In this document: piece by piece, positions 35,061 to 44,642 of the stretch
Layout: every line of letters starts with the position of its first letter
How positions within the stretch are numbered: position 1 is the stretch's first letter
DNA from: an uncultured Pelagibacteraceae bacterium
Lineage (GTDB): Bacteria > Pseudomonadota > Alphaproteobacteria > Pelagibacterales > Pelagibacteraceae
Reading direction: 5' to 3'
Length of the DNA: 55,136 nt
Assembly (NCBI GenBank): GCA_902615045.1
Contig: CACMNP010000005.1
Span: forward strand, 1 to 55,136
Program-made: the position numbers and the translations under genes
Notes under the pieces: model-generated
What the model saw: the letters and a program-made list of their open reading frames with translations, nothing else
Told to the model about the DNA's origin: nothing
The model's database searches: none

Positions 35061-35798
35061 ATGACACCCAAAGATAAAGTGAATCACATTAAAAACTGGA
35101 TTTCAGATTATGTGAATTCTATGCCAAAAAAAGCTCAATCTTTAGTGATTGGTATTTCTGGTGGAATAGACTCTTCTGTCTCAAGTACATTAAGTGCAAT
35201 GACTGGTTTAAAAACAATTGTTTTATCAATGCCTATTAAACAAAAATCTGCACAACATGATCTAAGTTTGGCGCATCAAGAATGGTTAAAGAAGAATTTT
35301 AGCAATGTAGAGGGACACACATTAGAATTAGATAGTTTATTTAAAACATTTGAGGGAACACTAAACAATTTTGGTAGTGAACACGGAATGGCAAACTCTA
35401 GAGCAAGATTAAGAATGACAACGCTTTATCAAGTAGCTGCCGCAAACAATGGAATAGTTGTTGGAACAGGAAATAAAGTAGAAGATTTTGGAGTTGGTTT
35501 TTACACAAAATATGGTGATGGTGGAGTAGATATTTCTCCAATAGCAGATTGTAATAAAACTGAGGTATGGGAACTTGGTAAAGAACTTGGAATTTTAAAA
35601 GAGATTATTAATGCTCCTCCTACAGATGGTTTATGGGATGATGGTCGTACTGATGAGGGACAACTTGGTTTGTCATATAAAGAATTAGAAGAAGCAATGG
35701 ATAATGAAAATTCTGTAAATAGAGATAAATATAATTCAATTCGAAGTGCAAATTTGCATAAAATGGAACCTATTCCAGTATGCAAAATTCCTAATTAA
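35061..35798 (+). CDS. nadE: NAD(+) synthase, ammonia-dependent type
   Basis: The 245 residues form only the synthetase domain, without the N-terminal glutaminase found in longer NadE. The PP-loop SGGIDSS is at residues 33-39. GTGNKVEDFGVGFYTKYGDGGVD near residue 135 and PPTDGLWDDGRTDEGQLG near residue 190 are substrate-binding segments. It amidates nicotinic acid adenine dinucleotide to NAD. Ammonia must come from free pool or another protein. Confidence 0.93.
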   Translation: MTPKDKVNHIKNWISDYVNSMPKKAQSLVIGISGGIDSSVSSTLSAMTGLKTIVLSMPIKQKSAQHDLSLAHQEWLKKNFSNVEGHTLELDSLFKTFEGTLNNFGSEHGMANSRARLRMTTLYQVAAANNGIVVGTGNKVEDFGVGFYTKYGDGGVDISPIADCNKTEVWELGKELGILKEIINAPPTDGLWDDGRTDEGQLGLSYKELEEAMDNENSVNRDKYNSIRSANLHKMEPIPVCKIPN

Positions 35799-35802
35799 TC
35801 AA

Positions 35803-35820
35803 ATAGATTCACAAATCTAT
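35803..35820. repeat. Small inverted repeat between nadE and cysS
   Basis: ATAGATT (35803-35809) and AATCTAT (35814-35820) form a 7-bp stem with a CACA loop. There is no T-run, so terminator function is doubtful. It may be a weak 3' stabiliser or an operator for cysS, whose ATG is at 35844. Confidence 0.35.
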
Positions 35821-35843
35821 AATTTAAGTATATTCCTAGTTGT

Positions 35844-37205
35844 ATGGCTAAAGATATATTTTTAACTAATAGTCTAGGTGGTAAGAAAGAAAAATTTACA
35901 CCCAAAAATGAAAAATCCATAGGCATGTATGTTTGTGGTCCTACTGTTTATGATGATCCACATATTGGTAATGCCAGACCATTAGTTGTTTTTGATATTC
36001 TGTATAAAATTTTAAAAAATAGATATGGATCAAAATCTATAAAATATATCAGAAATATAACAGACATAGATGACAAAATAATCAAAGCATCTAATGATCA
36101 AAATATTTCTATAAACGACTTAACTTCAAAAATTACTGATAATTTTCATAAGGATTGTAATTACTTAAAATGTGAAACACCAAACAGTGAACCAAAGGCA
36201 ACAGAAAATATAAAACAAATGATTGAAATGATCACAGAATTAGAGAAAAAAGGGTTTGCATATTCAAAGGATAAGCATGTTTATTTTGAAGTTAAAAAAT
36301 TTAGTGATTATGGAAAACTATCTAATAAAAAGTTAGATGAATTAATAGCTGGTTCACGAGTAGAGGTTTCAGAAATAAAAAAAAATCCTGAAGATTTTGT
36401 ATTGTGGAAACCATCAACAGATAAAGAGCCTTCATGGGAATCTCCTTGGGGCAAAGGTAGACCAGGTTGGCACTTAGAATGTTCGGTTATGTCTAAAAGA
36501 TATTTGGGTGAAGAATTTGATATTCATGGTGGTGGTAGAGACTTGATTTTTCCTCATCATGAAAATGAGATTGCTCAATCAAGATGTGCAAATGAAACAA
36601 ATTCGTTTGCAAATTATTGGGTTCATAATGGATTTATAACTCTTTCAAATGAAAAAATGGCAAAATCTCAAGGAAATATTTTAAAAATAAAAGATTTTAA
36701 AAATAAATATAATGGCCAAGTTTTAAGATTAGCATTAATTAGCGCTCACTATAGACAAGGATTAGATTGGAATGAAAAACTAATATCAGAGTGTGAAAAG
36801 ACTTTAAGCAAATGGTATTCAGCCTATTCTGATGTGCATAAAAATACAATATTATCAGATGAATTATTAGATCCTTTATATGACGATTTAAACACTCCAG
36901 GCTATATTGCTAATTTACATTCTTTATATAGTAAAGCATCAACTGGAACTAACGAGGATAAAGCAATTTTTGTAAAAGCTTGTAATTTTATAGGTTTATT
37001 AACTGATACTTCAGAAGAGTGGCTACAAACAAAAAAAAATACAATTTCTCTTTCAGAGGATGAAATTAATTCAAAAATAGTTGAGAGAAACAAAGCAAGA
37101 GATGAAAAAAATTATCAATTAGCTGATAAAATTAGGAAAGATCTTTTAGATAAGGGTATTTTAATTGAAGATAAAGATGGTACAACCTCGTGGAAATTAA
37201 AATGA
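35844..37205 (+). CDS. cysS: Cysteinyl-tRNA synthetase
   Basis: The 453-residue class I synthetase has the zinc Cys31 in MYVCGPTVYD, the HIGH-type motif HIGN at residues 40-43, GGGRDLIFPHHENEIAQS near residue 230 with zinc His residues, and a KMSKS motif written KMAKSQGN near residue 273. The C-terminal anticodon-binding helical domain ends WKLK. Length is normal. Its stop overlaps the cimA start (ATGA), coupling it to branched-chain synthesis. Confidence 0.97.
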   Translation: MAKDIFLTNSLGGKKEKFTPKNEKSIGMYVCGPTVYDDPHIGNARPLVVFDILYKILKNRYGSKSIKYIRNITDIDDKIIKASNDQNISINDLTSKITDNFHKDCNYLKCETPNSEPKATENIKQMIEMITELEKKGFAYSKDKHVYFEVKKFSDYGKLSNKKLDELIAGSRVEVSEIKKNPEDFVLWKPSTDKEPSWESPWGKGRPGWHLECSVMSKRYLGEEFDIHGGGRDLIFPHHENEIAQSRCANETNSFANYWVHNGFITLSNEKMAKSQGNILKIKDFKNKYNGQVLRLALISAHYRQGLDWNEKLISECEKTLSKWYSAYSDVHKNTILSDELLDPLYDDLNTPGYIANLHSLYSKASTGTNEDKAIFVKACNFIGLLTDTSEEWLQTKKNTISLSEDEINSKIVERNKARDEKNYQLADKIRKDLLDKGILIEDKDGTTSWKLK

Positions 37206-38803
37206 GTAAAGAAAAAATTTATATATTTGACACAACTCTTAGAGATGGGGCACAAACCCAAGGAGTTGATTTTTCATTAAATGAAAAAGAAAAAATCGCT
37301 AAATCTTTGGATAACTTAGGAGTTGATTATATAGAAGGTGGTTGGCCAGGAGCAAATCCAACAGATACAGAATTTTTTAATAAAGATCAGAACTTTAAAA
37401 ATGCAAATCTTACAGCTTTTGGTATGACTAAAAAATCAGAGCATAGTGCAAAAAATGACCCTATGTTGTCATCTTTGATTAATTCAAAGAGTTCATCAGT
37501 TTGTTTATTTGGTAAAAGTTGGGATTTTCATGTTGATGTGGCCTTAGGTATTTCAAACGATCAAAATTTAGAAAATATAAGCGAGAGTGCAAAGCATATA
37601 GTTAATTCAGGTAAAGAATTTATGTTTGATGCTGAACATTTTTTTGATGGTTATAAATCAAATCCTGAATACGCAATATCATGTTTAAAAGCAGCATTTG
37701 ATAATGGTGCAAGATGGATTGTTTTATGTGATACTAATGGAGGGACATTGCCTCACGAAATTTCTAAAATTGTTGAAGAAGTAACAAAGCATATACCAGG
37801 TAATAATCTTGGAATTCATGCCCACAATGATACAGAAAATGCAGTTGCTAATAGTTTAGTAGCTGTGCAAGCAGGAGTTAGACAGGTTCAAGGCACAATA
37901 AATGGACTTGGTGAAAGATGTGGTAATGCAAATTTAATGTCTTTGATCCCAACTTTTTTTTTAAAAAAAGATTTTTCAGACAAATATGAAATTAATATTA
38001 AACCAGAAAACATTAAAAATTTAACTCAATGTTCAAGATTATTAGATGAAATATTGAATAGAAAACCTAACAAACATTTACCTTATGTAGGCGCTTCTGC
38101 ATTTTCACACAAAGGTGGAATGCATGTATCAGCTGTACAAAAAGATCCAAAAACTTATGAACATATTAATCCTGATGAAGTAGGCAATGCTAGGAATATA
38201 GTTGTTTCTGATCAATCAGGACAATCGAATATAATGTCTAGATTAAATGCAATTGGTATTAATATTGAAAAAAATGATCCAAAAATTAAAAAACTTCTTC
38301 ATGAAGTAAAAGATAGAGAGTTCATAGGATATAGTTACGATGGTGCTGATGCATCTTTTGAACTTCTAGCTAGAAGATTGATGGGTGAAATACCAAGATA
38401 TATTTCAATTAACGAATATGATGTTTCTGTTAAGAAAGATTCAGCTGGAGAAGTAATATCATTTGCAAAAGCAAAACTTGAGGTAGATGGTCATGAAATA
38501 TTATGTGAAGGCGAGGGTAACGGACCTGTTAATGCTTTAGATAATGCAATTAGAAAAAATGTAAATAAACTTGAAAAATACTCAGAATACTTAAAAGATC
38601 TAAAATTAGTTGATTATAAAGTTAGAATATTAAATACAGGAACTGGTGCTGTTACTAGAGTTTCTATAGAAAGTGCAGACTCGAAACATGGTAATTGGTT
38701 TACTATAGGAGTTTCTCCAAATATTATTGATGCATCTTTTAAAGCCCTTGTTGATAGTTTGGATTACAAGCTATTTAAGGATAATGCTCCTGCAAGTACT
38801 TGA
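37202..38803 (+). CDS. cimA: (R)-citramalate synthase
   Basis: The start is set at ATG 37202, overlapping the cysS stop by 4 nt; an in-frame GTG at 37190 is less likely. The 533-residue protein belongs to the DRE-TIM acyltransferases: DTTLRDGAQTQGVDFS at residues 10-25, HAHNDTENAVANS near residue 213, and GLGERCGNANL near residue 239. The C-terminal domain ends with a regulatory LeuA dimer fold. The TQGVDFS form is typical of CimA rather than LeuA. It condenses pyruvate with acetyl-CoA, giving a threonine-independent route to isoleucine. Confidence 0.9.
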   Translation: MSKEKIYIFDTTLRDGAQTQGVDFSLNEKEKIAKSLDNLGVDYIEGGWPGANPTDTEFFNKDQNFKNANLTAFGMTKKSEHSAKNDPMLSSLINSKSSSVCLFGKSWDFHVDVALGISNDQNLENISESAKHIVNSGKEFMFDAEHFFDGYKSNPEYAISCLKAAFDNGARWIVLCDTNGGTLPHEISKIVEEVTKHIPGNNLGIHAHNDTENAVANSLVAVQAGVRQVQGTINGLGERCGNANLMSLIPTFFLKKDFSDKYEINIKPENIKNLTQCSRLLDEILNRKPNKHLPYVGASAFSHKGGMHVSAVQKDPKTYEHINPDEVGNARNIVVSDQSGQSNIMSRLNAIGINIEKNDPKIKKLLHEVKDREFIGYSYDGADASFELLARRLMGEIPRYISINEYDVSVKKDSAGEVISFAKAKLEVDGHEILCEGEGNGPVNALDNAIRKNVNKLEKYSEYLKDLKLVDYKVRILNTGTGAVTRVSIESADSKHGNWFTIGVSPNIIDASFKALVDSLDYKLFKDNAPAST

Positions 38804-39522
38804 TGTCATTTAAAAATATAACTTTCATTTTACACAAACCTCAATTATCAGAAAATATAGGAGCTTGCGCTCGAGCTTTAAAAAACTTTAATTTTAACAA
38901 TCTATCAATTGTTAATCCAAAACCCTCTTTTCCAAATGATAAAATTATTGCAACATCTGTTGGCGCAAAAGATGTTATTAAAAAAGCAAAAGTATATGAA
39001 AATTTAGAAAAATCATTAATTAATTTGGATATATTAGTTGCAACATCTGCAAGATTTAGAAATAAAAATATTAAACATATATCAATAACCGATCTTAGCA
39101 AGATTAATTACAAAAAAAAGGTTGGTTTCCTTTTTGGATCAGAAGCATCTGGATTATCAAATAATGAGGTTAGCTATGCTGATTATACTTTACAAATTCC
39201 AAGTAATAAGAGTTTTAGATCTCTAAATTTGTCTCATAGTTTAATTATAGTAGCTCAAATAGTAAATGGATTAATTTCAAAGAAAAAATTTACTTTTGAA
39301 AAGTCAAAAAAAATCAAAAGTGCAAACAAGAATGACATTCAAAGAATGTTGAATTTATGCATTAATAATTTAGAAAATAAGAATTTTTTTCATCCACCTG
39401 AAAAAAAACCGATCATGATGGAAAATTTAAGAAGTATTTTCTATAAACTCAATCTTTCAGAAAAAGAAACTCGTATTTTATCGAGTGTATTTGCTGGTTT
39501 AAGTAAGGAAAAGGTTGATTGA
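38803..39522 (+). CDS. trmJ: SPOUT-class RNA 2'-O-methyltransferase (TrmJ-like)
   Basis: ATG 38803 is preferred over the TTG three bases earlier; it overlaps the cimA stop as TGATG. The 239 residues contain the SpoU/TrmH trefoil-knot fold: FILHKPQLSENIGACARALKNF at the N-terminus, GFLFGSEASGLSNNEV near residue 107, and IPSNKSFRSLNLSHSLIIV near residue 135. It probably methylates Nm32 of tRNA. A C-terminal helical extension fits TrmJ. The rpsD promoter lies in its last codons. Confidence 0.88.
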   Translation: MSFKNITFILHKPQLSENIGACARALKNFNFNNLSIVNPKPSFPNDKIIATSVGAKDVIKKAKVYENLEKSLINLDILVATSARFRNKNIKHISITDLSKINYKKKVGFLFGSEASGLSNNEVSYADYTLQIPSNKSFRSLNLSHSLIIVAQIVNGLISKKKFTFEKSKKIKSANKNDIQRMLNLCINNLENKNFFHPPEKKPIMMENLRSIFYKLNLSEKETRILSSVFAGLSKEKVD

Positions 39523-39546
39523 CAAAACATAACTTAGGCTTATAAG
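39519..39546 (+). promoter_or_regulatory. Sigma70 promoter of rpsD
   Basis: A perfect -35 TTGACA (39519-39524) overlaps the stop of trmJ, and TATAAG (39541-39546) follows after 16 nt. Transcription should begin near 39553, only about five bases before the rpsD ATG at 39558, so the mRNA would be leaderless or nearly so. No Shine-Dalgarno sequence is present between them. Confidence 0.75.
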
Positions 39547-39557
39547 ACCTCCTATTA

Positions 39558-40175
39558 ATGACAAAAAGATTAAACTCTAAACATAAAGTAGATAGAAGAT
39601 TAAAAGTAAACTTATGGGGGAGACCCAAAAGTCCTTTTAATACAAGAGCCTATCCTCCAGGACAGCATGGACAAACAAAAGCTGGCAAACCTTCAGACTA
39701 TGGAATTCAACTTCAAGCAAAACAAAAATTAAAGTCTTATTATGGCAACATGAATGAAAGACAATTTAGAAATGTTTATAAGAAAGCGATTATGAAAAAA
39801 GGTGATACTGCAGAAAATTTAATTGGATTATTAGAGAGAAGATTAGATGCTGTGATTTATAGATCAAAGTTATCAAACACTATATTTTCATCAAGACAGC
39901 TTATTAATCATGGTCATGTTAAAGTGAATGGAAAAAAAGTAAATATTGCGAGTTATCAGGTCAAAGAAGAAGATACGATTGAAATTAGAGATAAATCTAA
40001 ACAGCTTGCTTTAATTGATATTGCTCTTGCTAACAAAGAAAGAGAAGTCCCAGAATATCTACAATTAGATGAAAAGAATAAAAAAGTTAAATTTGTAAGA
40101 GTTCCATCTTTCGAAGAAGTTCCTTACCCAGTTGTGATGGAGCCAAACTTAGTAATTGAATATTACTCTAGATAA
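39558..40175 (+). CDS. rpsD: 30S ribosomal protein S4
   Basis: The 205-residue protein is full-length S4. It has the N-terminal basic region with [37 protein letters not shown] near residue 32, and the S4 RNA-binding domain [35 protein letters not shown] around residues 94-130. It nucleates assembly of the 30S body. The zinc-type CxxC cluster of some S4 forms is absent. It stands alone, converging directly (no gap) on grxD, and has its own strong promoter. Confidence 0.98.
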   Translation: MTKRLNSKHKVDRRLKVNLWGRPKSPFNTRAYPPGQHGQTKAGKPSDYGIQLQAKQKLKSYYGNMNERQFRNVYKKAIMKKGDTAENLIGLLERRLDAVIYRSKLSNTIFSSRQLINHGHVKVNGKKVNIASYQVKEEDTIEIRDKSKQLALIDIALANKEREVPEYLQLDEKNKKVKFVRVPSFEEVPYPVVMEPNLVIEYYSR

Positions 40176-40514
40176 TTAATTTTTAGCCTTAAAGTTTATT
40201 CCTTTAGACTCAAAAAGTTTAGCGAGTTCTCCACTCTCATACATTTCTTTTACTATATCACATCCACCAATAAACTCGTTTTTAACATATAGTTGAGGAA
40301 TGGTTGGCCAATCACTAAATACTTTTATACCTTCTCTTAGCTTTTGATCAGCTAAAACATTTACACCTTTAAAATTTACTTCAAGAACCTTCAAAATATT
40401 TGAAGTTGCCATTGAAAATCCACACTGAGGTGCATCAGGTGTACCTTTCATAAAAAGACATACATCGTTATTTTCAATTTCACTTTTTATTAAATCATTT
40501 GTTTCTTGTTCCAT
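40176..40514 (-). CDS. grxD: Monothiol glutaredoxin (Grx4/GrxD type)
   Basis: The 112-residue protein has the monothiol CGFS active site at Cys31 (MKGTPDAPQCGFSM) and the conserved WPTIPQLYVKNEFIGGCDI segment near residue 70, which also binds glutathione. Such proteins carry a bridging [2Fe-2S] cluster and hand it to partners. The adjacent bolA, one base upstream, encodes the classic partner of CGFS glutaredoxins, supporting an Fe-S role. It is the last gene of the minus-strand purine operon. Confidence 0.95.
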   Translation of the reverse strand: MEQETNDLIKSEIENNDVCLFMKGTPDAPQCGFSMATSNILKVLEVNFKGVNVLADQKLREGIKVFSDWPTIPQLYVKNEFIGGCDIVKEMYESGELAKLFESKGINFKAKN

Positions 40515-40745
40515 TTAAATTTCCTTTGTTTTAATTGCTAAAGCGTGAAGCTCATTTCCCATTTTACCTTTTAAAGAATTATATACCATTTTGTGTTGTT
40601 CAATTTTACTTTTACCTGAAAATTCAGATGATGTCACTGTAGCAGAATAGTGATTTCCATCACCCGCTAAATCTTGAATTTCAACTTTTGCGTCAGGTAA
40701 TCCCTCCTTAATTAAACTCTCAATTTCTTTTAAATTCATTGCCAT
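40515..40745 (-). CDS. bolA: BolA family protein
   Basis: The 76-residue protein has the class II KH-like BolA fold, with the PDAKVEIQDLAGDGNHYSATVTSSEF region (residues 15-40) containing His32, and KMVYNSLKGKMGNELHALAIKT at the C-terminus with the conserved helix and His. It would form a heterodimer with the CGFS glutaredoxin encoded directly downstream. It is one base from grxD and overlaps the purL stop by one base. Confidence 0.93.
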   Translation of the reverse strand: MAMNLKEIESLIKEGLPDAKVEIQDLAGDGNHYSATVTSSEFSGKSKIEQHKMVYNSLKGKMGNELHALAIKTKEI

Positions 40746-42937
40746 TAGCTATCCATATACTTCTTTAACCAATATTTATGTGCATCTGCCAATTCTTCAA
40801 TAGGCAAATTGATGTCATCTTTATATTCGATGGATTGTCCATTAACTGCCCCTAATTCATCGAAATGTACAGAATATTTGTTTAAAATATCATTTACTTT
40901 CTTCAAACTAGCTTTAGGTATTTCGATAATATAACGAGCCTGATCTTCACCAAAAAAATATTCATATTTATTTGTTAAACCCTTAAGTGTATTAATTGTT
41001 ATTCCTTTTTTTCCTTTAATACACATTTTTGATACTGCAGTTAAAATTCCACCTAATGATACATCATGGCAACTCACAATAAGATTTTTTCTAGATAAAT
41101 CTAATACAGTCTCACCGATGTTTTTTTCATTAAATAAATTAACGGTTGGTGGTGGACCTTTTTTTTCATTTAAAAGCTCTCTTGCAAAAATACTTTGATC
41201 TAAATGCCCATCAGTTTTACCAATTACATAAACTAAGTTTCCTTCAGTTTTAAAATCCATAGTAAGCATTTGTTGATAGTCAGAGATTAGCCCAACACCT
41301 CCAATAGTTGGGGTAGGTTTGATACCTTTATCTTTTGTTTCGTTATAAAATGATACATTTCCAGATACGACTGGAAAATCTAGATATTTACTTGCTTCTG
41401 TAATTCCTTCAACACATTCTACAAATTCACCCATATTTTTTTCTTTTTCTGGGTTTCCAAAGTTTAAACAATTTGTAATAGCAATAGGTTTAGCTCCTAC
41501 CGAAATAAGATTTCTATAACTCTCACAAACTATTTGTTTTCCTCCAGTTAATGGATGTGAGAAACAATATAATGCAGACGAGTCTACTGATGCTGCTACC
41601 GCTTTATTGGTTCCATGAACTCTTACAACGCCAGCATCACCTCCAGGTTTTTGAATTGTGTCACCCATTACTGTATGATCATATTGATCCCATATCCATT
41701 TTTTATCTGAAATGTTTGAATTACTTAAAATCTTTTTTATACAATCTGATAATTTTAATGATTTGAATTCATCTTTATCAAATTTTAATTTTTGTGGTAA
41801 TTTGGTTTTTTTCCAAGGACGATCATAAATTGGTGCATTTTCAGCAAGAAGATCAATTGGTATTTCAGCAACTTTTTTATTATCAAAAATTAGTTCAATA
41901 TTTTTTGAATTAGTTGTTTTACCTATAACTGCAAAATCTAGGTTCCATTTATCAAATATTTTCTTCGCATGTTCTTCTTTTCCTTTTTCAAGAACAATAA
42001 GCATTCTCTCTTGACTTTCGGACAACATTATTTCGTATGGTGTCATTTTTTCTTCCCTACAAGGGACCTCGCTAAGATTTAATTCAATTCCAAGATTTCC
42101 TTTTGATGCCATTTCAACACTCGAAGATGTTAATCCTGCTGCACCCATATCTTGAATTGCAATAATTGAATTATCAGCCATTAATTCTAAGCACGCTTCA
42201 AGTAATAATTTTTCAGTAAAAGGATCTCCTACTTGAACTGTTGGTTTTTTTTCTTCGATTTTGTCATCGAATGTTGCTGAGGCCATACTTGCACCATGAA
42301 TTCCATCTCTTCCAGTTTTTGAACCTACATATATCACTGGTTTATCTAAACCAGCTGCTTTTGAATAAAAAATCTTATTTTTATTTACTAAACCAAGAGT
42401 CATGGCATTTACTAAAATATTTCCATTATAAGACTCATCAAAAGTTGTTTGGCCAGCAATCGTTGGAACTCCAATACAATTTCCGTATCCACCTATGCCT
42501 TTAACAACTCCTCTTAATAAGTTTCTTGTTTTTTTATGTTGAGGGGAACCAAAATGAATTGAATTTAAATTCGCTATTGGTCTTGCTCCCATTGTAAATA
42601 CATCTCGCATGATCCCACCAACTCCGGTTGCTGCACCTTGATAAGGCTCGATAAACGAAGGGTGATTGTGGCTTTCAATTTTAAACACAATTGCATCATC
42701 ATCTCCAATATCAATAACACCAGCATTTTCTCCTGGTCCTTGTATGACCTGTTTTCCCTTTGTATGCATTTTTTTTAAGTGTTTTCTAGAAGACTTATAA
42801 GAGCAATGTTCGTTCCACATTGCAGAAAATATTGCTAGCTCAGTTAAATTAGGTGTTCTCTTAAGAAGTTCACATATTTTAGAAAATTCTTCTTTTTTTA
42901 ATCCGTGGTCTATTGCAACTGCTTCAGTGACTTCCAT
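40745..42937 (-). CDS. purL: Phosphoribosylformylglycinamidine synthase, subunit PurL (small type)
   Basis: The 730 residues match the short PurL that works with separate PurS and PurQ, not the 1300-residue fusion. Motifs include MWNEHCSYKSSRKHLK near residue 41 with the active-site His, FKIESHNHPSFIEPYQGAATGVGG near residue 86, and QDMGAAGLTSSSVEMA near residue 262. It is an ATP-dependent amidotransferase synthetase in step four of purine synthesis. All three subunits are encoded in a row here, with one-base overlap to purQ. Confidence 0.97.
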   Translation of the reverse strand: MEVTEAVAIDHGLKKEEFSKICELLKRTPNLTELAIFSAMWNEHCSYKSSRKHLKKMHTKGKQVIQGPGENAGVIDIGDDDAIVFKIESHNHPSFIEPYQGAATGVGGIMRDVFTMGARPIANLNSIHFGSPQHKKTRNLLRGVVKGIGGYGNCIGVPTIAGQTTFDESYNGNILVNAMTLGLVNKNKIFYSKAAGLDKPVIYVGSKTGRDGIHGASMASATFDDKIEEKKPTVQVGDPFTEKLLLEACLELMADNSIIAIQDMGAAGLTSSSVEMASKGNLGIELNLSEVPCREEKMTPYEIMLSESQERMLIVLEKGKEEHAKKIFDKWNLDFAVIGKTTNSKNIELIFDNKKVAEIPIDLLAENAPIYDRPWKKTKLPQKLKFDKDEFKSLKLSDCIKKILSNSNISDKKWIWDQYDHTVMGDTIQKPGGDAGVVRVHGTNKAVAASVDSSALYCFSHPLTGGKQIVCESYRNLISVGAKPIAITNCLNFGNPEKEKNMGEFVECVEGITEASKYLDFPVVSGNVSFYNETKDKGIKPTPTIGGVGLISDYQQMLTMDFKTEGNLVYVIGKTDGHLDQSIFARELLNEKKGPPPTVNLFNEKNIGETVLDLSRKNLIVSCHDVSLGGILTAVSKMCIKGKKGITINTLKGLTNKYEYFFGEDQARYIIEIPKASLKKVNDILNKYSVHFDELGAVNGQSIEYKDDINLPIEELADAHKYWLKKYMDS

Positions 42938-43620
42938 TATTTAAAATTATCCAAAATATTTTTGAAAAATAATGAACCATCTTCACCTGATAAATATTTA
43001 TCAATCATTCTCTCAGGATGTGGCATCATTCCCAGAACATTTTTATTTTTATTAAATATTCCAGCTATATTTTTAATAGCTCCGTTTGGATTGGTTGTTT
43101 CATTTTCTGATCCATCTTTTCCACAATACGTTACAGCTATTTGATTATTATCTTCCAATGATTTTAATTCATCATCACTACAAAAGTAATTGCCTTCATT
43201 ATGGGCAATATGAAGTTCTAAAACATCTTTTTTTAAATCTTTGAAATATTTATTTTGTTTATCTTTAACTTTTACAAAAACATTGCAGCATATAAAATTA
43301 AGAAACTTATTTTGTTGTAGTATTCCATTAAGTAAGCCTGTTTCTGTTAAGATTTGAAATCCATTACAAATTCCCAGAACTAATCCCCCTGAATTAGCAA
43401 AATCAATTACTGATTTTATAATTTTTGATTTAGAGGCTATACTCCCGCACCTTAAGTAATCACCATACGAAAAGCCACCAGGCAATACTATCAAATCTGA
43501 TTTTGGAATGGATTGATCATTGTGCCAAACCATTTGATTTTTAAAACCAAATTTTTTTAGAGCTACATCCATGTCTCTATCACAATTTGATCCTGGAAAA
43601 ATAATGACCGATGATCTCAT
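42937..43620 (-). CDS. purQ: Phosphoribosylformylglycinamidine synthase, glutaminase subunit PurQ
   Basis: The 227-residue class I glutamine amidotransferase starts with IIFPGSNCDRDMD and has LPGGFSYGDYLRCGSIA near residue 46, nucleophile Cys85 in GICNGFQIL, and the catalytic His-x-Glu in MMPHPERMID near residue 205. It supplies ammonia to PurL. The stop overlaps the purL start by one base; purS lies 3 nt upstream. Confidence 0.96.
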   Translation of the reverse strand: MRSSVIIFPGSNCDRDMDVALKKFGFKNQMVWHNDQSIPKSDLIVLPGGFSYGDYLRCGSIASKSKIIKSVIDFANSGGLVLGICNGFQILTETGLLNGILQQNKFLNFICCNVFVKVKDKQNKYFKDLKKDVLELHIAHNEGNYFCSDDELKSLEDNNQIAVTYCGKDGSENETTNPNGAIKNIAGIFNKNKNVLGMMPHPERMIDKYLSGEDGSLFFKNILDNFK

Positions 43621-43623
43621 TTA

Positions 43624-43857
43624 TTAAACTATTTTGTAATCCTCAATAACAAGATTTGCTAATAGTTTTTTACACATGTCATCTACTAAAGACTTTGCTT
43701 TTTTTTCATCTTTCTCTTTAACTTCAATTTCAAAATATTTACCTTGTCTCACATCCTCTACATTTCCAAAGTTCATTCCATTAAGGGTTTGTTGAATAGC
43801 TTTTCCTTGAGGATCTAAAACTCCATTTTTAAGAGTTACAATTACTTTAATTTTCAT
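43624..43857 (-). CDS. purS: Phosphoribosylformylglycinamidine synthase subunit PurS
   Basis: The 77-residue protein has the PurS pattern: KIKVIVTLKNGVLDPQGKAI at the N-terminus, then VEDVRQGKYFEIEV near residue 33 and a Lys/Asp-rich helix with MCKKLLANLVIEDY near the end. It bridges PurQ and PurL. It overlaps the purC stop by one base. Confidence 0.95.
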   Translation of the reverse strand: MKIKVIVTLKNGVLDPQGKAIQQTLNGMNFGNVEDVRQGKYFEIEVKEKDEKKAKSLVDDMCKKLLANLVIEDYKIV

Positions 43858-44642
43858 TACTTCTTTTTAATCTTTACTGCTTGTGGTTTAGTGTATTTTA
43901 ATGGTCTTATATTTGATTGTTCATGAAGTATATCTAGTCTTCTGGCAACTTCTTGATAAGCCTCAATTAAATTACCAAGACCTTTTCTAAATCTATCTTT
44001 ATCTAATTTTTTATCACTATTTATATCCCATAGTCTGCAAGTGTCTGGGCTTATTTCATCCGCAAGTATGATCTCTTGTTTTCCATTTTTTACATATCTT
44101 CCAAATTCTACTTTAAAATCTACAAGTTTAATTCCAACACCTCTAAACATTCCTTGAAGAAAATCGTTAATTCTATTTAATTCTTTATTTATTAAGTTTA
44201 ATTCATCTTTTTCCATCCACTTAAAAGTTAAGATATGTTCATTACTTACTAAGGGATCTCCTAAATCATCATCTTTTAAGCAATATTCTATTAATGGATT
44301 ATCTAAGACTGTACCATCTTCAATTCCCAATCTTTTGGTTAATGAACCGGTTGCAATATTTCTTACAATAAATTCAATCGGTATTATTTCAACATGCTGA
44401 ACGAGTTGCTCTCGCATATTTAAACGTTTTACTAAATGATTTTTTATACCAACATTATTCAACTGAGTTAATATATGTTCAGAAATCCTATTATTTAAAA
44501 TTCCTTTTCCATCCATAACTGCTTTTTTTTGATTATTAAATGCAGTTGCATCATCTTTAAAATGTTGGATAACATATTTTTTATCATTACTTGCAAAAAT
44601 TATTTTTGCTTTACCTTCGTATAATTTTTTTCCTTTTTTCAT
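43857..44642 (-). CDS. purC: SAICAR synthetase (phosphoribosylaminoimidazole-succinocarboxamide synthase)
   Basis: The 261 residues show KKLYEGKAKIIF near the start, VIQHFKDDATAFN near residue 24, EIIPIEFIVRNIATGSLTKR near residue 85, LVDFKVEFGR near residue 157 and ADEISPDTCRLWD near residue 178. It ligates aspartate to CAIR. A basic C-terminal tail of about 20 residues is added. Both ends overlap neighbours (purB, purS) by one base. Confidence 0.96.
   Translation of the reverse strand: MKKGKKLYEGKAKIIFASNDKKYVIQHFKDDATAFNNQKKAVMDGKGILNNRISEHILTQLNNVGIKNHLVKRLNMREQLVQHVEIIPIEFIVRNIATGSLTKRLGIEDGTVLDNPLIEYCLKDDDLGDPLVSNEHILTFKWMEKDELNLINKELNRINDFLQGMFRGVGIKLVDFKVEFGRYVKNGKQEIILADEISPDTCRLWDINSDKKLDKDRFRKGLGNLIEAYQEVARRLDILHEQSNIRPLKYTKPQAVKIKKK

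Noticed and set aside
35803-35820. Intrinsic terminator after nadE
   Set aside because: The stem is short, all weak except two G-C pairs, and has no T-run; listed only as an inverted repeat.
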